The position numbers and the translations under genes are program-made. This document shows, piece by piece, positions 17,001 through 24,553 of a stretch of DNA of 64,000 nt; position 1 is the first letter of the stretch, and each line of letters starts with the position of its first letter. This stretch comes from a virus. Under the pieces are notes generated by a model. The model searched no databases. It was not told where the DNA came from and was given only the letters and a program-made list of their open reading frames with translations. The DNA lies in the IMG/VR virus record IMGVR_UViG_3300032046_006283, positions 1 to 64,000 of that record. One strand, 5' to 3'.

Positions 17001-18393
17001 AAGGTTTTTCAAAAGCTTTATATTTATCTTTTTGTTCTTCTTTATCCTTTTCTTTTTTTAGTTTTAATTTATCCATAAATGTAGGTTCTGAAAATACTAT
17101 ATCCATTTGTACAAACTCTTGAATTAAAGGTTCGTTAGCTTCTTTCTTTCTCATATTCAAACTCGCTGTCATTTGAGAAGCTGGATTATCTTCCCATAAC
17201 CAAGGACTTCTTTCTATCCTTTCAAGAGAAGGAAATACTATATTATAACCTTGATCCGCTTCTCTATCTTCCCACCTATCTTCTCCTTGTTGATAAGTAT
17301 GCCAAGATTGATGTTCTCCTTGAATTTCATCTAAAGAATTGTCTGGAATAGGTTCAGAAACGGTGGATGCTTGTCTCCTAATTACTTTAAAACTTTTTAA
17401 TCCTCTAAATACTTTAGCAATGATACCTCTTTGAATAACTTCTTTAGCTAATTCTATTTCTTTTTCAGTTACATCTGTCTTCTTACCTCTTGCTATATCC
17501 CATATTTCATCTGGACTGTATTTGTTCAAGAGGTCGGAGTAAGGAACATCTATTATATTTGGAATTTTTTCTTTTAAAGTTTCTTCTTCTTTCGTAATCA
17601 AAAGATCTTTTAATATTTCTTTTTCTTTTTTAGAAGGTTCTCTTAATCCTAAAGATTCAGCCATAGCTTCTTCAATTGCTTTTAATACTAAATCTTTTGA
17701 AAATGCTTCTTGTAAACCATATTCTTCCATAACATAAATTTCCCAATTTTTAATAAAAGATTGTGGAAATTTATTTGAAAAATCTGCAATTAATCCATTT
17801 ATAAAATGCATACTTACATTTTTCTTTTTCGCTATATGATTTACAAAATAATAAACATCTATTCGAGAAACAATTTCAGAACCATATTTATTAAGTTCCT
17901 TCAAAATTTCATCCACATATAATGACCAATCTTGAGCTTCTTTTTTCATATTTAAACTTCCACATATTCCAGGACCATAAGAAGGAGATCCTGGAGTTGA
18001 ATCATATTCCATTGGATTAGAAACATTTGGATCTATGTTAAATATATTACCTTGCTCATCTGGATAATTATGAAAAGGAAATCTTAGTTTTGGTTTTTTT
18101 GGACCTTTAGGATATTCATCAGACTTTCCTGGTTCATAAAAATTTTCTTGGAGTGTTTCAGCATCTGCTTTTTTAAAATTTAAAGAAGCGACTTTTGAAA
18201 TATAAGGTAAAATTGCATTCCTTAATTCATTTGGTGATTCAAACCAAGTACCTTGGAGTTTATCCAATATATATTTTTCATAATAAGGATAATTTGGATG
18301 TCCCGGAGGAACACCATATTCACCTAAAAGTTGAGAAACCAAATTAGGATCTGCAACAATCCAATTTGGTTCCCTTCCAAATCGCAATTTCAT
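11098..18393 (-). CDS. Giant modular protein (2431 aa), probable virion component or polyprotein
   Basis: No single family covers it. It is a chain of unlike modules separated by a recurrent basic motif of the type (A/G/S)-S-L-N-M-(K/R)-K-K-A, found near residues 69, 147, 412, 702, 830, 1064, 1268, 1443, 1546, 1745, 2118, 2217 and 2348. Recognisable modules are an SH3/KOW-like segment (about 527-592), a four-Cys zinc region (about 854-900), a ParB/sulfiredoxin-like domain with VIDGIHRTEAAKAL (about 1075-1180), leucine-rich-variant helical repeats (about 1965-2110) and a helical module of about 115 residues repeated at about 724-831, 949-1071 and 2231-2351, with weaker copies near 1324-1394 and 1841-1924. 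It is followed by the WYL and terminase genes, and has good coding character throughout. Injection of internal proteins or proteolytic processing are both plausible. Confidence 0.75.
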   Translation of the reverse strand: MKLRFGREPNWIVADPNLVSQLLGEYGVPPGHPNYPYYEKYILDKLQGTWFESPNELRNAILPYISKVASLNFKKADAETLQENFYEPGKSDEYPKGPKKPKLRFPFHNYPDEQGNIFNIDPNVSNPMEYDSTPGSPSYGPGICGSLNMKKEAQDWSLYVDEILKELNKYGSEIVSRIDVYYFVNHIAKKKNVSMHFINGLIADFSNKFPQSFIKNWEIYVMEEYGLQEAFSKDLVLKAIEEAMAESLGLREPSKKEKEILKDLLITKEEETLKEKIPNIIDVPYSDLLNKYSPDEIWDIARGKKTDVTEKEIELAKEVIQRGIIAKVFRGLKSFKVIRRQASTVSEPIPDNSLDEIQGEHQSWHTYQQGEDRWEDREADQGYNIVFPSLERIERSPWLWEDNPASQMTASLNMRKKEANEPLIQEFVQMDIVFSEPTFMDKLKLKKEKDKEEQKDKYKAFEKPFEFKHEKGLKETIRKNIEEQFIIPQQLKLRFNEFPVQSEEFFSPISQIFKKNAQNKVAAERKEFNVGDEVVFDTTRFFGAARKGPGGTLKGKGIIKKKNADGSYDVKITELTNVSRNIATVFTVGFTSPFLPDEIRMTKHEEVKEVPKVEMLKKEPIIEKEEPVEVKKPIEKPLEEKETKPLTFELDIEPEEEIPIPVEEFGEPEPKEKKKFPTWKELGKEVWKSFQRPVTKPFGSLNMKRKAQEEEDLETFLNRIASSLVTKQELIRLYTQEAKGIYDEKLLNEIVSKFIYLLEEFNKWYDPEQEKQTKKLIRILEEAKTLQEKMIAIDQVIHTAHASGTYGETLTDSDETFFEELGNLKIGSLNMRSDMQKDLPMEKVPQEETKEIDIENLDYSKYGICAWCKGIFDRSTRHIIKHLTNEEYSKYLPYISHGICDECKKEVLKKESYLTFETDIKEMVFADKLKREFKDFYKIEVPEEYPTSSITTQDLKKLYKQEVKGIYDEELMDEIISEFIRILTILIASNVQYYPEYESTPKLVKDQKYLIDMLKLAKTPQDKMIAIDHTINTAHETGLYGEYLVEDFYSSFFEELGNLKVSNLTFRKVIANREEDLLEDYSPEGIDKFLEEEGIKDINIELSELDPNLIDPSEWNELGADPKKVQKLVALYKEGTPIKPIITVPDNGRYKVIDGIHRTEAAKALHTLIPAYIIQASIYELINNWGDTNISEWVEKAYKLFTGTKVSSKKKERIFFKNIDKAKNEEEINQIKKEMNTALDFGQLTEDEASIIEFAMSQKMKEFKTSLSMRKKAVVTPNELQAVYDLEIQYRELEQKYNEGTLTDKEIQKFEQIEKKLNSLTNKVVRDLMFFFEDYLKWYKRYPGSVREEAGELQVIEEMKQRLEELNSAFDINSQIIAIDNVINMMHIDFSILMHLKIEYEDYLDKAAEEGISKEQEKESYEAWDNLITFLKEQGKLTHFGSLKKKTQEKTQDEFGIIKKVMLTPTEKEFVESFVKQYERLNDAGEIYEELDRSVFIFELILHLEDDLNISKDRSEDIAWAIRNQLLVDLSYFTLTPAPVVGSLRFSYIGENEGLWAIYKGKIYFDPDPMMTHIHWFETIGLPTNGREFDLVTRGTYNIYKPQYIRWYEGTGSFEEFSDNLSDLIDTLGLSEGVNIIAGSYAENVEFVTKSKKDFISKINSAYKGPVKSILEDIAQDVWSATNLETAKQIILDKVEPSNIDEDDKRKIINNVNRIDNLKELQKYLANSILFYSGMSVKSSLSLRKIAQIDKQLFFDFYGVSLLSDQYLETNSYAKEYKDMIVNQVKEVYVPLITKMVYAEASKHRDALISLKRKKWFGTLLGWEYWKEKLNLPAFKDLTLEQLQELYNKGKWYSQYGGKPWGHIVESLIQLKNNSDTNQLITIIDHINDVEHNTGLMFHDFPRIKEWFSDALEIKAQATPEQLMSYLSKDLQKLVAEDLKLRGEEVVTPKRYFTPLEIIKEKDAWDRLEIAEAPSTPPEILAELAKDKKVRIRQCVAENPNTSPETLAGLAKDENRNVHILVAENPNTLSETLAELAKDKYSSVRARVAENPNTLSETLAELAKDKYSSVRARVAENPNTPSETLTELTKDKDIDVRYYADNNPNTPKEVEEFSFYKSLNLKKIATFKGLMKEASLLFRKSSVSNPILKSLDYPHSWPKKKKVTNKKKAIISDSEIPEDSQVIDKTDKKLRRTNPPRHDKNDSIVEHNLDPRIDMASLNLKKKAYEDVVVYVKKQDLIRLYKQEAKGLYDISLMDEIISSFIIVLEGWIEWDGWEVSGFPSEDLKNQIEVEKYLVEVLQNAKTPQEKMIAIDKVIHEAHISGVYGDYLIRNFDESFLDELGNLKVSSLNLRQKEGFYGQPSDTNYNSPSLLLREDQGPSYPSEPAQSEAPDYGEDQWGESNLLKKKKPIKEDIFPDFGVTPGVPGGEDKQI
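12060..12500 (-). repeat. Tandem 26-residue (78-bp) helical repeats inside the giant gene
   Basis: About six tandem units of the type VAENPNTxSETLAELAKDK. The central units are almost identical at the DNA level: the 78-bp period that starts near 12154 recurs at 12232 with virtually no change. The sequence pattern resembles leucine-rich-variant/HEAT-like repeats that form a right-handed helical rod. The near identity points to recent unit duplication. Confidence 0.85.
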
Positions 18394-18395
18394 TT

Positions 18396-18587
18396 TTAGT
18401 TCTCCTTTGTGTATCTCACTTTCTTTTTATACTCATAACTTACTATCTTATTTTGATGCACAGTAATTAATGTTTCACTATACGGAGAACTAGACAAATC
18501 TTTTATTATATCCTTAATTTTCTTCAAATCCTCTTCAGATACTTGTTGTAATATAGTAGCAATTTCAGTTATAATCTTTTCTTTCAT
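18396..18587 (-). CDS. Small unknown protein (63 aa)
   Basis: Helical N-terminal half with a Glu/Lys-rich segment (SEEDLKKIKDIIKDL) and a basic C terminus. It is packed between the 215-residue gene and the giant modular gene, two bases from the latter. No family recognised. Confidence 0.5.
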   Translation of the reverse strand: MKEKIITEIATILQQVSEEDLKKIKDIIKDLSSSPYSETLITVHQNKIVSYEYKKKVRYTKEN

Positions 18588-18588
18588 T

Positions 18589-19236
18589 TTATTCCTTTAC
18601 CATATATAATTTAAACTTTTCCACTAAATGAAAGATGTTACCTGTTATAACAATTTGAGGCTTTAACATTTCTTCTACTTTTACAACTTTTGAATCTCTT
18701 TGGATTTTTTGTTCTTGTACTGCAATATCATTTAAAGCAGATGATATACTGGTAATTTCAGTAATATTAAAATCACTAGTAGTTATTTCTTTTTCGGTAA
18801 CCTCAAATTTTTCTACATTGCCAAGTGTAACTTTAAGTTTTGAAACTGGTTTATCATCTTCTACTTTATTTGTTCTAAGAGCACTCATTGCATCCAATTT
18901 TAAAAGATTCGTTTCTTCCAATGGATAAACTTCTACTCCTTCAGATTTTTGCACTTCTATTCCTTTCAATGAAGGTCTTTGTTTTTCGACTTTAACAGAT
19001 TTTCCCGTAATAGACGTATTATCTCCAGGTAACCCTTCAATGTTAAGGTCTACTACTAAAGAATTTTCAACATACTGAATTGTCAATGATTTTACATCCT
19101 TTGAGTCAACTTTTTTACCATTAATAATAACAATAATGGTATCATTGTAAAATTCTCCAGCTTTATGTGCTGGATTAACCTTTCCAACATTAATAGCAAC
19201 TTCTGTTGGATTAACACCTTTACTTCTTTTAACCAT
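18589..19236 (-). CDS. Unknown protein (215 aa), possibly structural
   Basis: A beta-rich protein with many short Thr/Val segments (for example VKSLTIQYVENSLVVDLNIE near residues 44-63) and a longer helical C terminus. Its position between the terminase/WYL genes and the giant protein suggests a virion role, perhaps a decoration or head protein, but no motif supports more. Confidence 0.5.
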   Translation of the reverse strand: MVKRSKGVNPTEVAINVGKVNPAHKAGEFYNDTIIVIINGKKVDSKDVKSLTIQYVENSLVVDLNIEGLPGDNTSITGKSVKVEKQRPSLKGIEVQKSEGVEVYPLEETNLLKLDAMSALRTNKVEDDKPVSKLKVTLGNVEKFEVTEKEITTSDFNITEITSISSALNDIAVQEQKIQRDSKVVKVEEMLKPQIVITGNIFHLVEKFKLYMVKE

Positions 19237-19279
19237 AACTCCTCCTTTACTTTTATTTAAAATTTTTAATTTCTAAATT

Positions 19280-19519
19280 TTAGAAGCGTGGAATAAAAGT
19301 TGTAGATAATAATACCACAGAATGTAAAACTTCTGGAGCTAAAAAGAAACATCTAACAGAATCTTTAGCTATATCCCAAGCATATAATTTCCCATCTCTT
19401 AGCTCAAGAGGTTCAATTGTACGAGTTGAGCGCTCATTTTTTTGATTTGTGTAGTCAATTTCTAACATTTGATGGTTTTGAATTGCGATATAAATATCTT
19501 CAACTGCCATAATTACCAT
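19280..19519 (-). CDS. Stand-alone WYL-like domain protein (79 aa)
   Basis: A small protein that matches the core of the WYL ligand-sensing domain: IYIAIQNHQMLEIDYTNQ, then a conserved RTIEPLELRDGKLYAWD and R-x-FFLA. WYL domains usually sit behind an HTH and sense nucleic acids or nucleotides; here there is no HTH. Two starts are possible (19519, and ATG at 19510); I keep the longer one. It overlaps the stop of the large terminase gene by a few bases. Confidence 0.65.
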   Translation of the reverse strand: MVIMAVEDIYIAIQNHQMLEIDYTNQKNERSTRTIEPLELRDGKLYAWDIAKDSVRCFFLAPEVLHSVVLLSTTFIPRF

Positions 19520-21426
19520 TTTCTCCTAAATGATTCTTTTCCGCCTATTCTATCTTTTGCACTGCTTTTATTACTTCTAAAGCCTTTAAATAAAGAATCA
19601 CCTTTTTGAGGATTTATAACTCTACCTAAAGATATAGGTGAACCTAAATTCTTATGTAACTCTCTAATAGTTTTACTTGACATTTCTTTTCTTATGGCTA
19701 ATCTATATACTAAATTTGCGGTGCAAACCGCAAAATCATCTGAAGTAATTGGACCTGAAGTAGGAGCTGCATAGTATACAGTCCCGCCGGCGATAATTTT
19801 TTGTAGATATTTAAGTTCTAATTTTAATTTATTAACCCAATTCTCAGTTGGATCAGAATCCATTTCATAACACAATACTTGCCCTTGATTTAATTTTTCT
19901 AAAAAAGTTCCAAATATTTCACCTTTATATTGATTCGTGAAAGTTGTTTCAAATGCGGGTAATTTCATCTTTCTTAATGTATGAATACTATTAACTGAAT
20001 TCCATTGATCATAACAAATCTCCATTACTTGTTTTCCAGCTGCGTTTAAATTCGAAATCAAATTTAATAAATAATTCATTACAATATCAGGATCAATTCT
20101 TTCCACAACAATATGGCCATCACCTAAATTCTTTGTAGTAGGTTCAAAACCTTTCAATCCATCCACCCAATACTTTTCAGAAGGGCGATCCTCTCTATGT
20201 CCCCAAGCAAGAGCATAAGTATCTGACTTGCTCGCGGGATCAATTGTAATAATATACAATTGTCCAGGTCTTCCTCGTAATAATATAGGAGCGCTCGGTA
20301 CAACCATTTCGTCTACTTTTTCGGGATTCAAGAACGAAGAAGCAGGTTCTCCAAAGTGGCCTCCATATTCCATCGAAGCAGATATTGGATCTTTAATAAA
20401 ATCAACATTAAAATCTTCTCTTTTAAATCTTGGATTTGCTTGCCAAGTTGATAATTGAAAAAGTAAATAATTTGGATTCGGTATAGCTTTTTCACCCTCG
20501 TTTTGTTCTTTACCACCAGCTAAACAATATAAATAGTAAAACTCTCCTGCTTTTTCTGCAGGACTCGAAATTGCAACAATTAATCCATCTTTTCCAAAAT
20601 CTTTTACAGAAGGTGTCAAAGCTGTCCACATTGCATGATCAGTTTGAGGAGATTCAATAACTTCTAAAGTTGAACGTTTATATTTAGATCGTCCAAAATG
20701 ACCGAATTCATCAAAAATAAGGATCAGGATTGCTTTTCCTCTTTTAGTTGCTGCAGATGTAGTAACCGATTCAATACAAACAGAACCACGCAGAATATTC
20801 TTTTTCATTACTCCTTTTTTACGTGACTCATTGTATTTACGAATTTGAGAATTCAAAAACAAATCATATGGAGAAAACAATCGCAATTCAGTTTCATTGT
20901 CTTTATCAAAATCAATATATTTTTGAAAAAATTCAAGTTTTTTGACATTATCTTTTATTAATTGGAAAGTTTCCTTAGCCTGCTCACCGTCCGAAGCACA
21001 ATTCATTATGTATATAGGATGTCTTTCTCTTATTTGATAATGCCTTTGAGGATTGCCCTTACATATTAGTTTGTAAGCTTCATAAGTTGCAATCCAAGAA
21101 ACTAAAGATGATTTACTTCCCCTTCTTCCAATAACAAGAATTAAAACTTCTATAATTTGATTTATATCTTTGCTATCAAAACGAAAATCAATTTCCCACT
21201 CAGTTTTTAAAGCATCAAGGAGATTTTTTTCTTCTTCAGTAAAAGGATACTTTTGCCACAAACCATATAATACTTTCAAAACAAGACTTTGAAATGGAAA
21301 TGGGTTTTCACTTAACCATTTATGAGAAGTGGCGAAGATTAAAGCATCAACAGGTTCAACAGGAGAAGTTAATTCTATTTTTTCATTATATTTTTCATTT
21401 ATAAAATCTTTAAACATTGATTTCAC
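19513..21426 (-). CDS. terL: Terminase large subunit
   Basis: A 637-residue DNA-packaging motor. The ATPase has a Walker A-like GRRGSKSS at residues 100-107 and a Walker B ending IFDE near 237-240. The C-terminal RNase H-like nuclease begins with IITIDPASKSD (D396), and a later acidic site, with ITSDDFAVC, is near residue 575. The C terminus is basic and Lys/Ser-rich. It binds the portal and translocates DNA into proheads. Its N terminus overlaps the end of a GIY-YIG endonuclease gene. Confidence 0.93.
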   Translation of the reverse strand: MKSMFKDFINEKYNEKIELTSPVEPVDALIFATSHKWLSENPFPFQSLVLKVLYGLWQKYPFTEEEKNLLDALKTEWEIDFRFDSKDINQIIEVLILVIGRRGSKSSLVSWIATYEAYKLICKGNPQRHYQIRERHPIYIMNCASDGEQAKETFQLIKDNVKKLEFFQKYIDFDKDNETELRLFSPYDLFLNSQIRKYNESRKKGVMKKNILRGSVCIESVTTSAATKRGKAILILIFDEFGHFGRSKYKRSTLEVIESPQTDHAMWTALTPSVKDFGKDGLIVAISSPAEKAGEFYYLYCLAGGKEQNEGEKAIPNPNYLLFQLSTWQANPRFKREDFNVDFIKDPISASMEYGGHFGEPASSFLNPEKVDEMVVPSAPILLRGRPGQLYIITIDPASKSDTYALAWGHREDRPSEKYWVDGLKGFEPTTKNLGDGHIVVERIDPDIVMNYLLNLISNLNAAGKQVMEICYDQWNSVNSIHTLRKMKLPAFETTFTNQYKGEIFGTFLEKLNQGQVLCYEMDSDPTENWVNKLKLELKYLQKIIAGGTVYYAAPTSGPITSDDFAVCTANLVYRLAIRKEMSSKTIRELHKNLGSPISLGRVINPQKGDSLFKGFRSNKSSAKDRIGGKESFRRKW

Positions 21427-22198
21427 TTTTTAAACAATTATATTCTCTTAATCTTGTAATAAGTGTGTCTGTAGAACATCCAAAAAAAGTAGCTGTCTTT
21501 TTCAAAGTATTATTTTGAATAATATAATAGTTAAATAATTCTTCTTTATTTATTTTATATTTAAAATGAGGACTGTTCTCTCCTATATTTGCCTTCCTTA
21601 TTTTTTCCTTTGCTTTATCAGAATGATGTTTACCATAAAAAGGATTGTTTTTGCCTTTTCGAGAGGCACTCATTTTTATCCTAGTGCTTAACGTCAATTT
21701 TTTACCTATATTTGCAATATATATTTTTCTTCTAGTTTCTTCAGAACGTTTTTTCCCTTTATTAGACAATTTTATTTTTTGTATAGTTTCTAAAGAACGG
21801 GGCTTACCAAAATTTGGATTCAATTTCCCTTTTTTAGACTTACTCATTTTTCTTTTACTTTTCTCAGAAAATTTCAAACCTGTGCACCCTTCTCCTCCTA
21901 ATGTTAAATTATAACCTTTACCATTACTTATAAAAGAATCATACTGATGAATAAATTCTTTTTCTTTTATTTTTAATTCCTCAAAATTATCAGAAAAATA
22001 AATTTCTTTATATTCAAAATTTTTTAAACCATATTCTGCAATTTTTCTATCAACCAATTGACTTTCTTTAACTTTACCCTCTTTACATTTCTGTGCCCAC
22101 CATATATGATCTTTCCATCGCCGTTGATAATTTGTAGAATCAATACCAATGTAGTATTTATTATTTATTTTATTTTTTATATAATATGTTACACCCAT
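21410..22198 (-). CDS. GIY-YIG homing endonuclease with NUMOD-type repeats
   Basis: Starts most likely at the ATG at 22198, right after the upstream terminase-subunit gene, 262 residues. The catalytic domain is N-terminal: YYIKNK and KYYIGID form the GIY-YIG pair, followed by R (QRRWKDH) and a Glu in the helix. The second half has repeated NUMOD3-like Lys/Gly/Asn units (such as KKGKLNPNFGKPRS and RKGKNNPFYGKH) and ends with an HTH for DNA recognition. It splits the two terminase genes, a typical insertion site. Confidence 0.88.
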   Translation of the reverse strand: MGVTYYIKNKINNKYYIGIDSTNYQRRWKDHIWWAQKCKEGKVKESQLVDRKIAEYGLKNFEYKEIYFSDNFEELKIKEKEFIHQYDSFISNGKGYNLTLGGEGCTGLKFSEKSKRKMSKSKKGKLNPNFGKPRSLETIQKIKLSNKGKKRSEETRRKIYIANIGKKLTLSTRIKMSASRKGKNNPFYGKHHSDKAKEKIRKANIGENSPHFKYKINKEELFNYYIIQNNTLKKTATFFGCSTDTLITRLREYNCLKSEINV

Positions 22199-22199
22199 A

Positions 22200-22967
22200 T
22201 TATTCTTCATCACTTTCATTGTCTATAATTTTTGCATCAGCAATTACCATATCTTTAGGATTTAACAATGGGGTTATTTTTTCATCTAATTTTTCAATAA
22301 ATCTTTCTTTAACTCTATCTCGAACTACAGGATCATCTATTTCTTCGATTAACACATCTACAAAATCTTCAATAAACTTTTTTATTCCTTCTTTAATGTT
22401 TTGTATCATAACAATGTTCACATTAACTACTCCAGGACCTTGTTCTATTTTCATGTGAGTCAACAAATCCTTAGTAAGGCCTTTCATAATTTCATCAATT
22501 GCAGATGTTACTTCTTGTATTTCTTTTCTATAAAAAAGACTTTTTTCACTTTCTGGTTTACTTTCCAAACTCTTTTTAAGTGCTAAAAGTTCCCAAAGAT
22601 TTTTAATACGTGCATCGTATAATAAGTTCACGGTTTTTATTTTATTCAGAGTTTCATTATATTTTTGTTGATACAATTCAACAACTGCTGGACTAAAATC
22701 TGTCAATGTAAGTTCCCGTTTCTTTTCTTCAATTTGAGCTGCCTTTTTTGGATCGCAATGATGTTTATGACTATTAATATTAGTGCCAGTCAAGCCTCCA
22801 GGAATCTGAGATCCCCACTTATCAATAATTTCATGATAAGTCATTGTACCTTCTAAAAGAACAATAGTAATTTCATTTAAAAAAGAAGACTGACAAATCT
22901 TACATCTTTTAGAAACTCTAAGGAGTCCTTTAACTTTAGGTTTTTCTTGATTTTTTGATTCCGCCAT
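22200..22967 (-). CDS. Probable terminase small subunit
   Basis: A 255-residue protein with an N-terminal putative zinc finger (RCKICQSS with later H-x-HHC) and an HTH-like stretch (MTYHEIIDKWGSQIPGGLTG), then long helices and an acidic C terminus. Such architecture (DNA-binding N terminus, oligomerising helices, acidic tail) fits small terminase subunits, and the gene directly precedes the large subunit apart from the inserted endonuclease. The call relies mainly on position and layout. Confidence 0.6.
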   Translation of the reverse strand: MAESKNQEKPKVKGLLRVSKRCKICQSSFLNEITIVLLEGTMTYHEIIDKWGSQIPGGLTGTNINSHKHHCDPKKAAQIEEKKRELTLTDFSPAVVELYQQKYNETLNKIKTVNLLYDARIKNLWELLALKKSLESKPESEKSLFYRKEIQEVTSAIDEIMKGLTKDLLTHMKIEQGPGVVNVNIVMIQNIKEGIKKFIEDFVDVLIEEIDDPVVRDRVKERFIEKLDEKITPLLNPKDMVIADAKIIDNESDEE

Positions 22968-22973
22968 AATTTT

Positions 22974-23126
22974 TTAGTTAAATTTAACTTTTTCTTTTAC
23001 TTTTTTTAAAAGGTTGCATCCCGGATCAGCGCATTTATAAAGTTTCATTTTTATGCCTTCTTTTAAATCACCAATCGTTACACCATTTTTACAAAGTATC
23101 ATTTCTTTACCGCATGTACATTTCAT
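22974..23126 (-). CDS. Small four-Cys zinc-binding protein (50 aa)
   Basis: This short ORF starts MKCTCGKEMI and has a second pair in KCADPGC, so CxC...CxxxxC could bind one zinc. The C terminus is Lys-rich. The ORF is 7 bases upstream of the terminase small-subunit gene and directly after the SpoVR gene's start region. Function unknown. Confidence 0.5.
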   Translation of the reverse strand: MKCTCGKEMILCKNGVTIGDLKEGIKMKLYKCADPGCNLLKKVKEKVKFN

Positions 23127-23134
23127 ACTTACAC

Positions 23135-24553
23135 CTACTTTCTTTCAAACTCTTTACCATTGTATCGAGCAATGATAGTATTTTTATTTTCATCACACGT
23201 CTCTAAATTTACAGGACGTGTCCAAATTTCATATATATATTTCAATGTATAATTCATATAATTTTCATGTAAAGGAATATTTTCGTGTCTATGTTTTAAA
23301 AATAATTCTTTTGTATTATTATAATTATCGTCAACAAGATCTATAATTGGTAATCCATGATTAGATAATAAAAACAAAAATTTTTGTTTTATATTATCAA
23401 AATCACGACTTGAAATTTTATATTGTTCATCTCTTTTGTCATAATCATATGTAAACAACTTATGTTCTTTACACATATCTTCTGTAAAGAATTCATCTAC
23501 AAAATTTACGTCGTCAAATAACTTAACAACTTCAAAAATTTTTTCTTTACCTTTGTTCCATTTTTTATCCCAATTTTTCTTCATTTCAATATCAATACAT
23601 AAATTCCAATCAGAACCAGTTCTACCTTTATTCCAACGGAGTTCAATATCTTGAAACAACATAAGACCTAATTTATAAGGATTAAAGATACTTGAAGAAA
23701 GAATGCGTGAACAATGATCTGCAAATTCTACTAAATCAGAATCGTTAAGATATTTTGGTGCTAATTTTGTATGAACATAAGTTGCAAACCCTTCATTCAT
23801 GATTTTAGTTTTTATTAAAGATAAAAAATATTTACTTTCTTCCCGAACCATAGCTATAATATCTTGTTTCCAATCATCAATAGGTGCATTTTTAGCTAAA
23901 AATAATAAAACATCTTGAGTAAATTCAAACTTCTTTTCTTTCTTCTTTGCTTTCATTTTTTCTTTTTGTTGCTCAATATATTCATGTGGATTTATATAAG
24001 AATCCATATATTTCTTATCAACTTGTATTTTTAGAACATCTTCTTCTTCTTCTTTAATTTGTTGATTTAACTTCAGAAATATATTTGGATCTATTAAATC
24101 TTCAATAGAAAGACAAAGAGTAATAAAGTGTTCAACCTCATCTATTCCATATTTTTCTATATAATTGTTAATTCTTTTTTCATGATTTTTTAATGCTTCA
24201 ATCATTAATGGATTTACTTTAGAACACCACAAATTATTTTTAAAAAAATGAGAATGTCCAAAAACATGCATAATTACCATTTTTTGAAGTGCATCAGAAT
24301 TTGCTTTATCCAAATACGCAATAGAAGGAGTTGTATTCAAAACCATTTCATATATATGACTTAAACCATAAACATGCAATTTATATAAATATTCAAATTG
24401 TTCTCCCCACCGCCAATGGGCATAACGATTAGGAAATCCTGAATATGCTGCTAAACTACAAAGTTCCTTATAATCAACAAATAAAAATTCTACAGGATGA
24501 AAATCTAATCCAAAATCTTGAGCAATAGATTCTAAGTCTTCAAAATTTATCAA
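23135..24553 (-). CDS. spoVR: SpoVR-family protein
   Basis: A 472-residue full-length homologue of SpoVR/YcgB. Family signatures are RYAHWRWGEQFEYLY (about residues 43-57), YEMVLNTTPSIAYLDK and MHVFGHSHFFKNN. In Bacillus SpoVR affects spore cortex; E. coli YcgB belongs to a stress system with the YeaG kinase. It is the last gene of a three-gene operon with a YhbH-like and a PrkA-like gene, the same order as in bacteria. The molecular activity of the family is not established. Confidence 0.92.
   Translation of the reverse strand: MINFEDLESIAQDFGLDFHPVEFLFVDYKELCSLAAYSGFPNRYAHWRWGEQFEYLYKLHVYGLSHIYEMVLNTTPSIAYLDKANSDALQKMVIMHVFGHSHFFKNNLWCSKVNPLMIEALKNHEKRINNYIEKYGIDEVEHFITLCLSIEDLIDPNIFLKLNQQIKEEEEDVLKIQVDKKYMDSYINPHEYIEQQKEKMKAKKKEKKFEFTQDVLLFLAKNAPIDDWKQDIIAMVREESKYFLSLIKTKIMNEGFATYVHTKLAPKYLNDSDLVEFADHCSRILSSSIFNPYKLGLMLFQDIELRWNKGRTGSDWNLCIDIEMKKNWDKKWNKGKEKIFEVVKLFDDVNFVDEFFTEDMCKEHKLFTYDYDKRDEQYKISSRDFDNIKQKFLFLLSNHGLPIIDLVDDNYNNTKELFLKHRHENIPLHENYMNYTLKYIYEIWTRPVNLETCDENKNTIIARYNGKEFERK

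Noticed and set aside
20328-20516. 62-codon minus-strand frame inside the terminase gene
   Set aside because: Out-of-frame within a clearly coding ATPase/nuclease.
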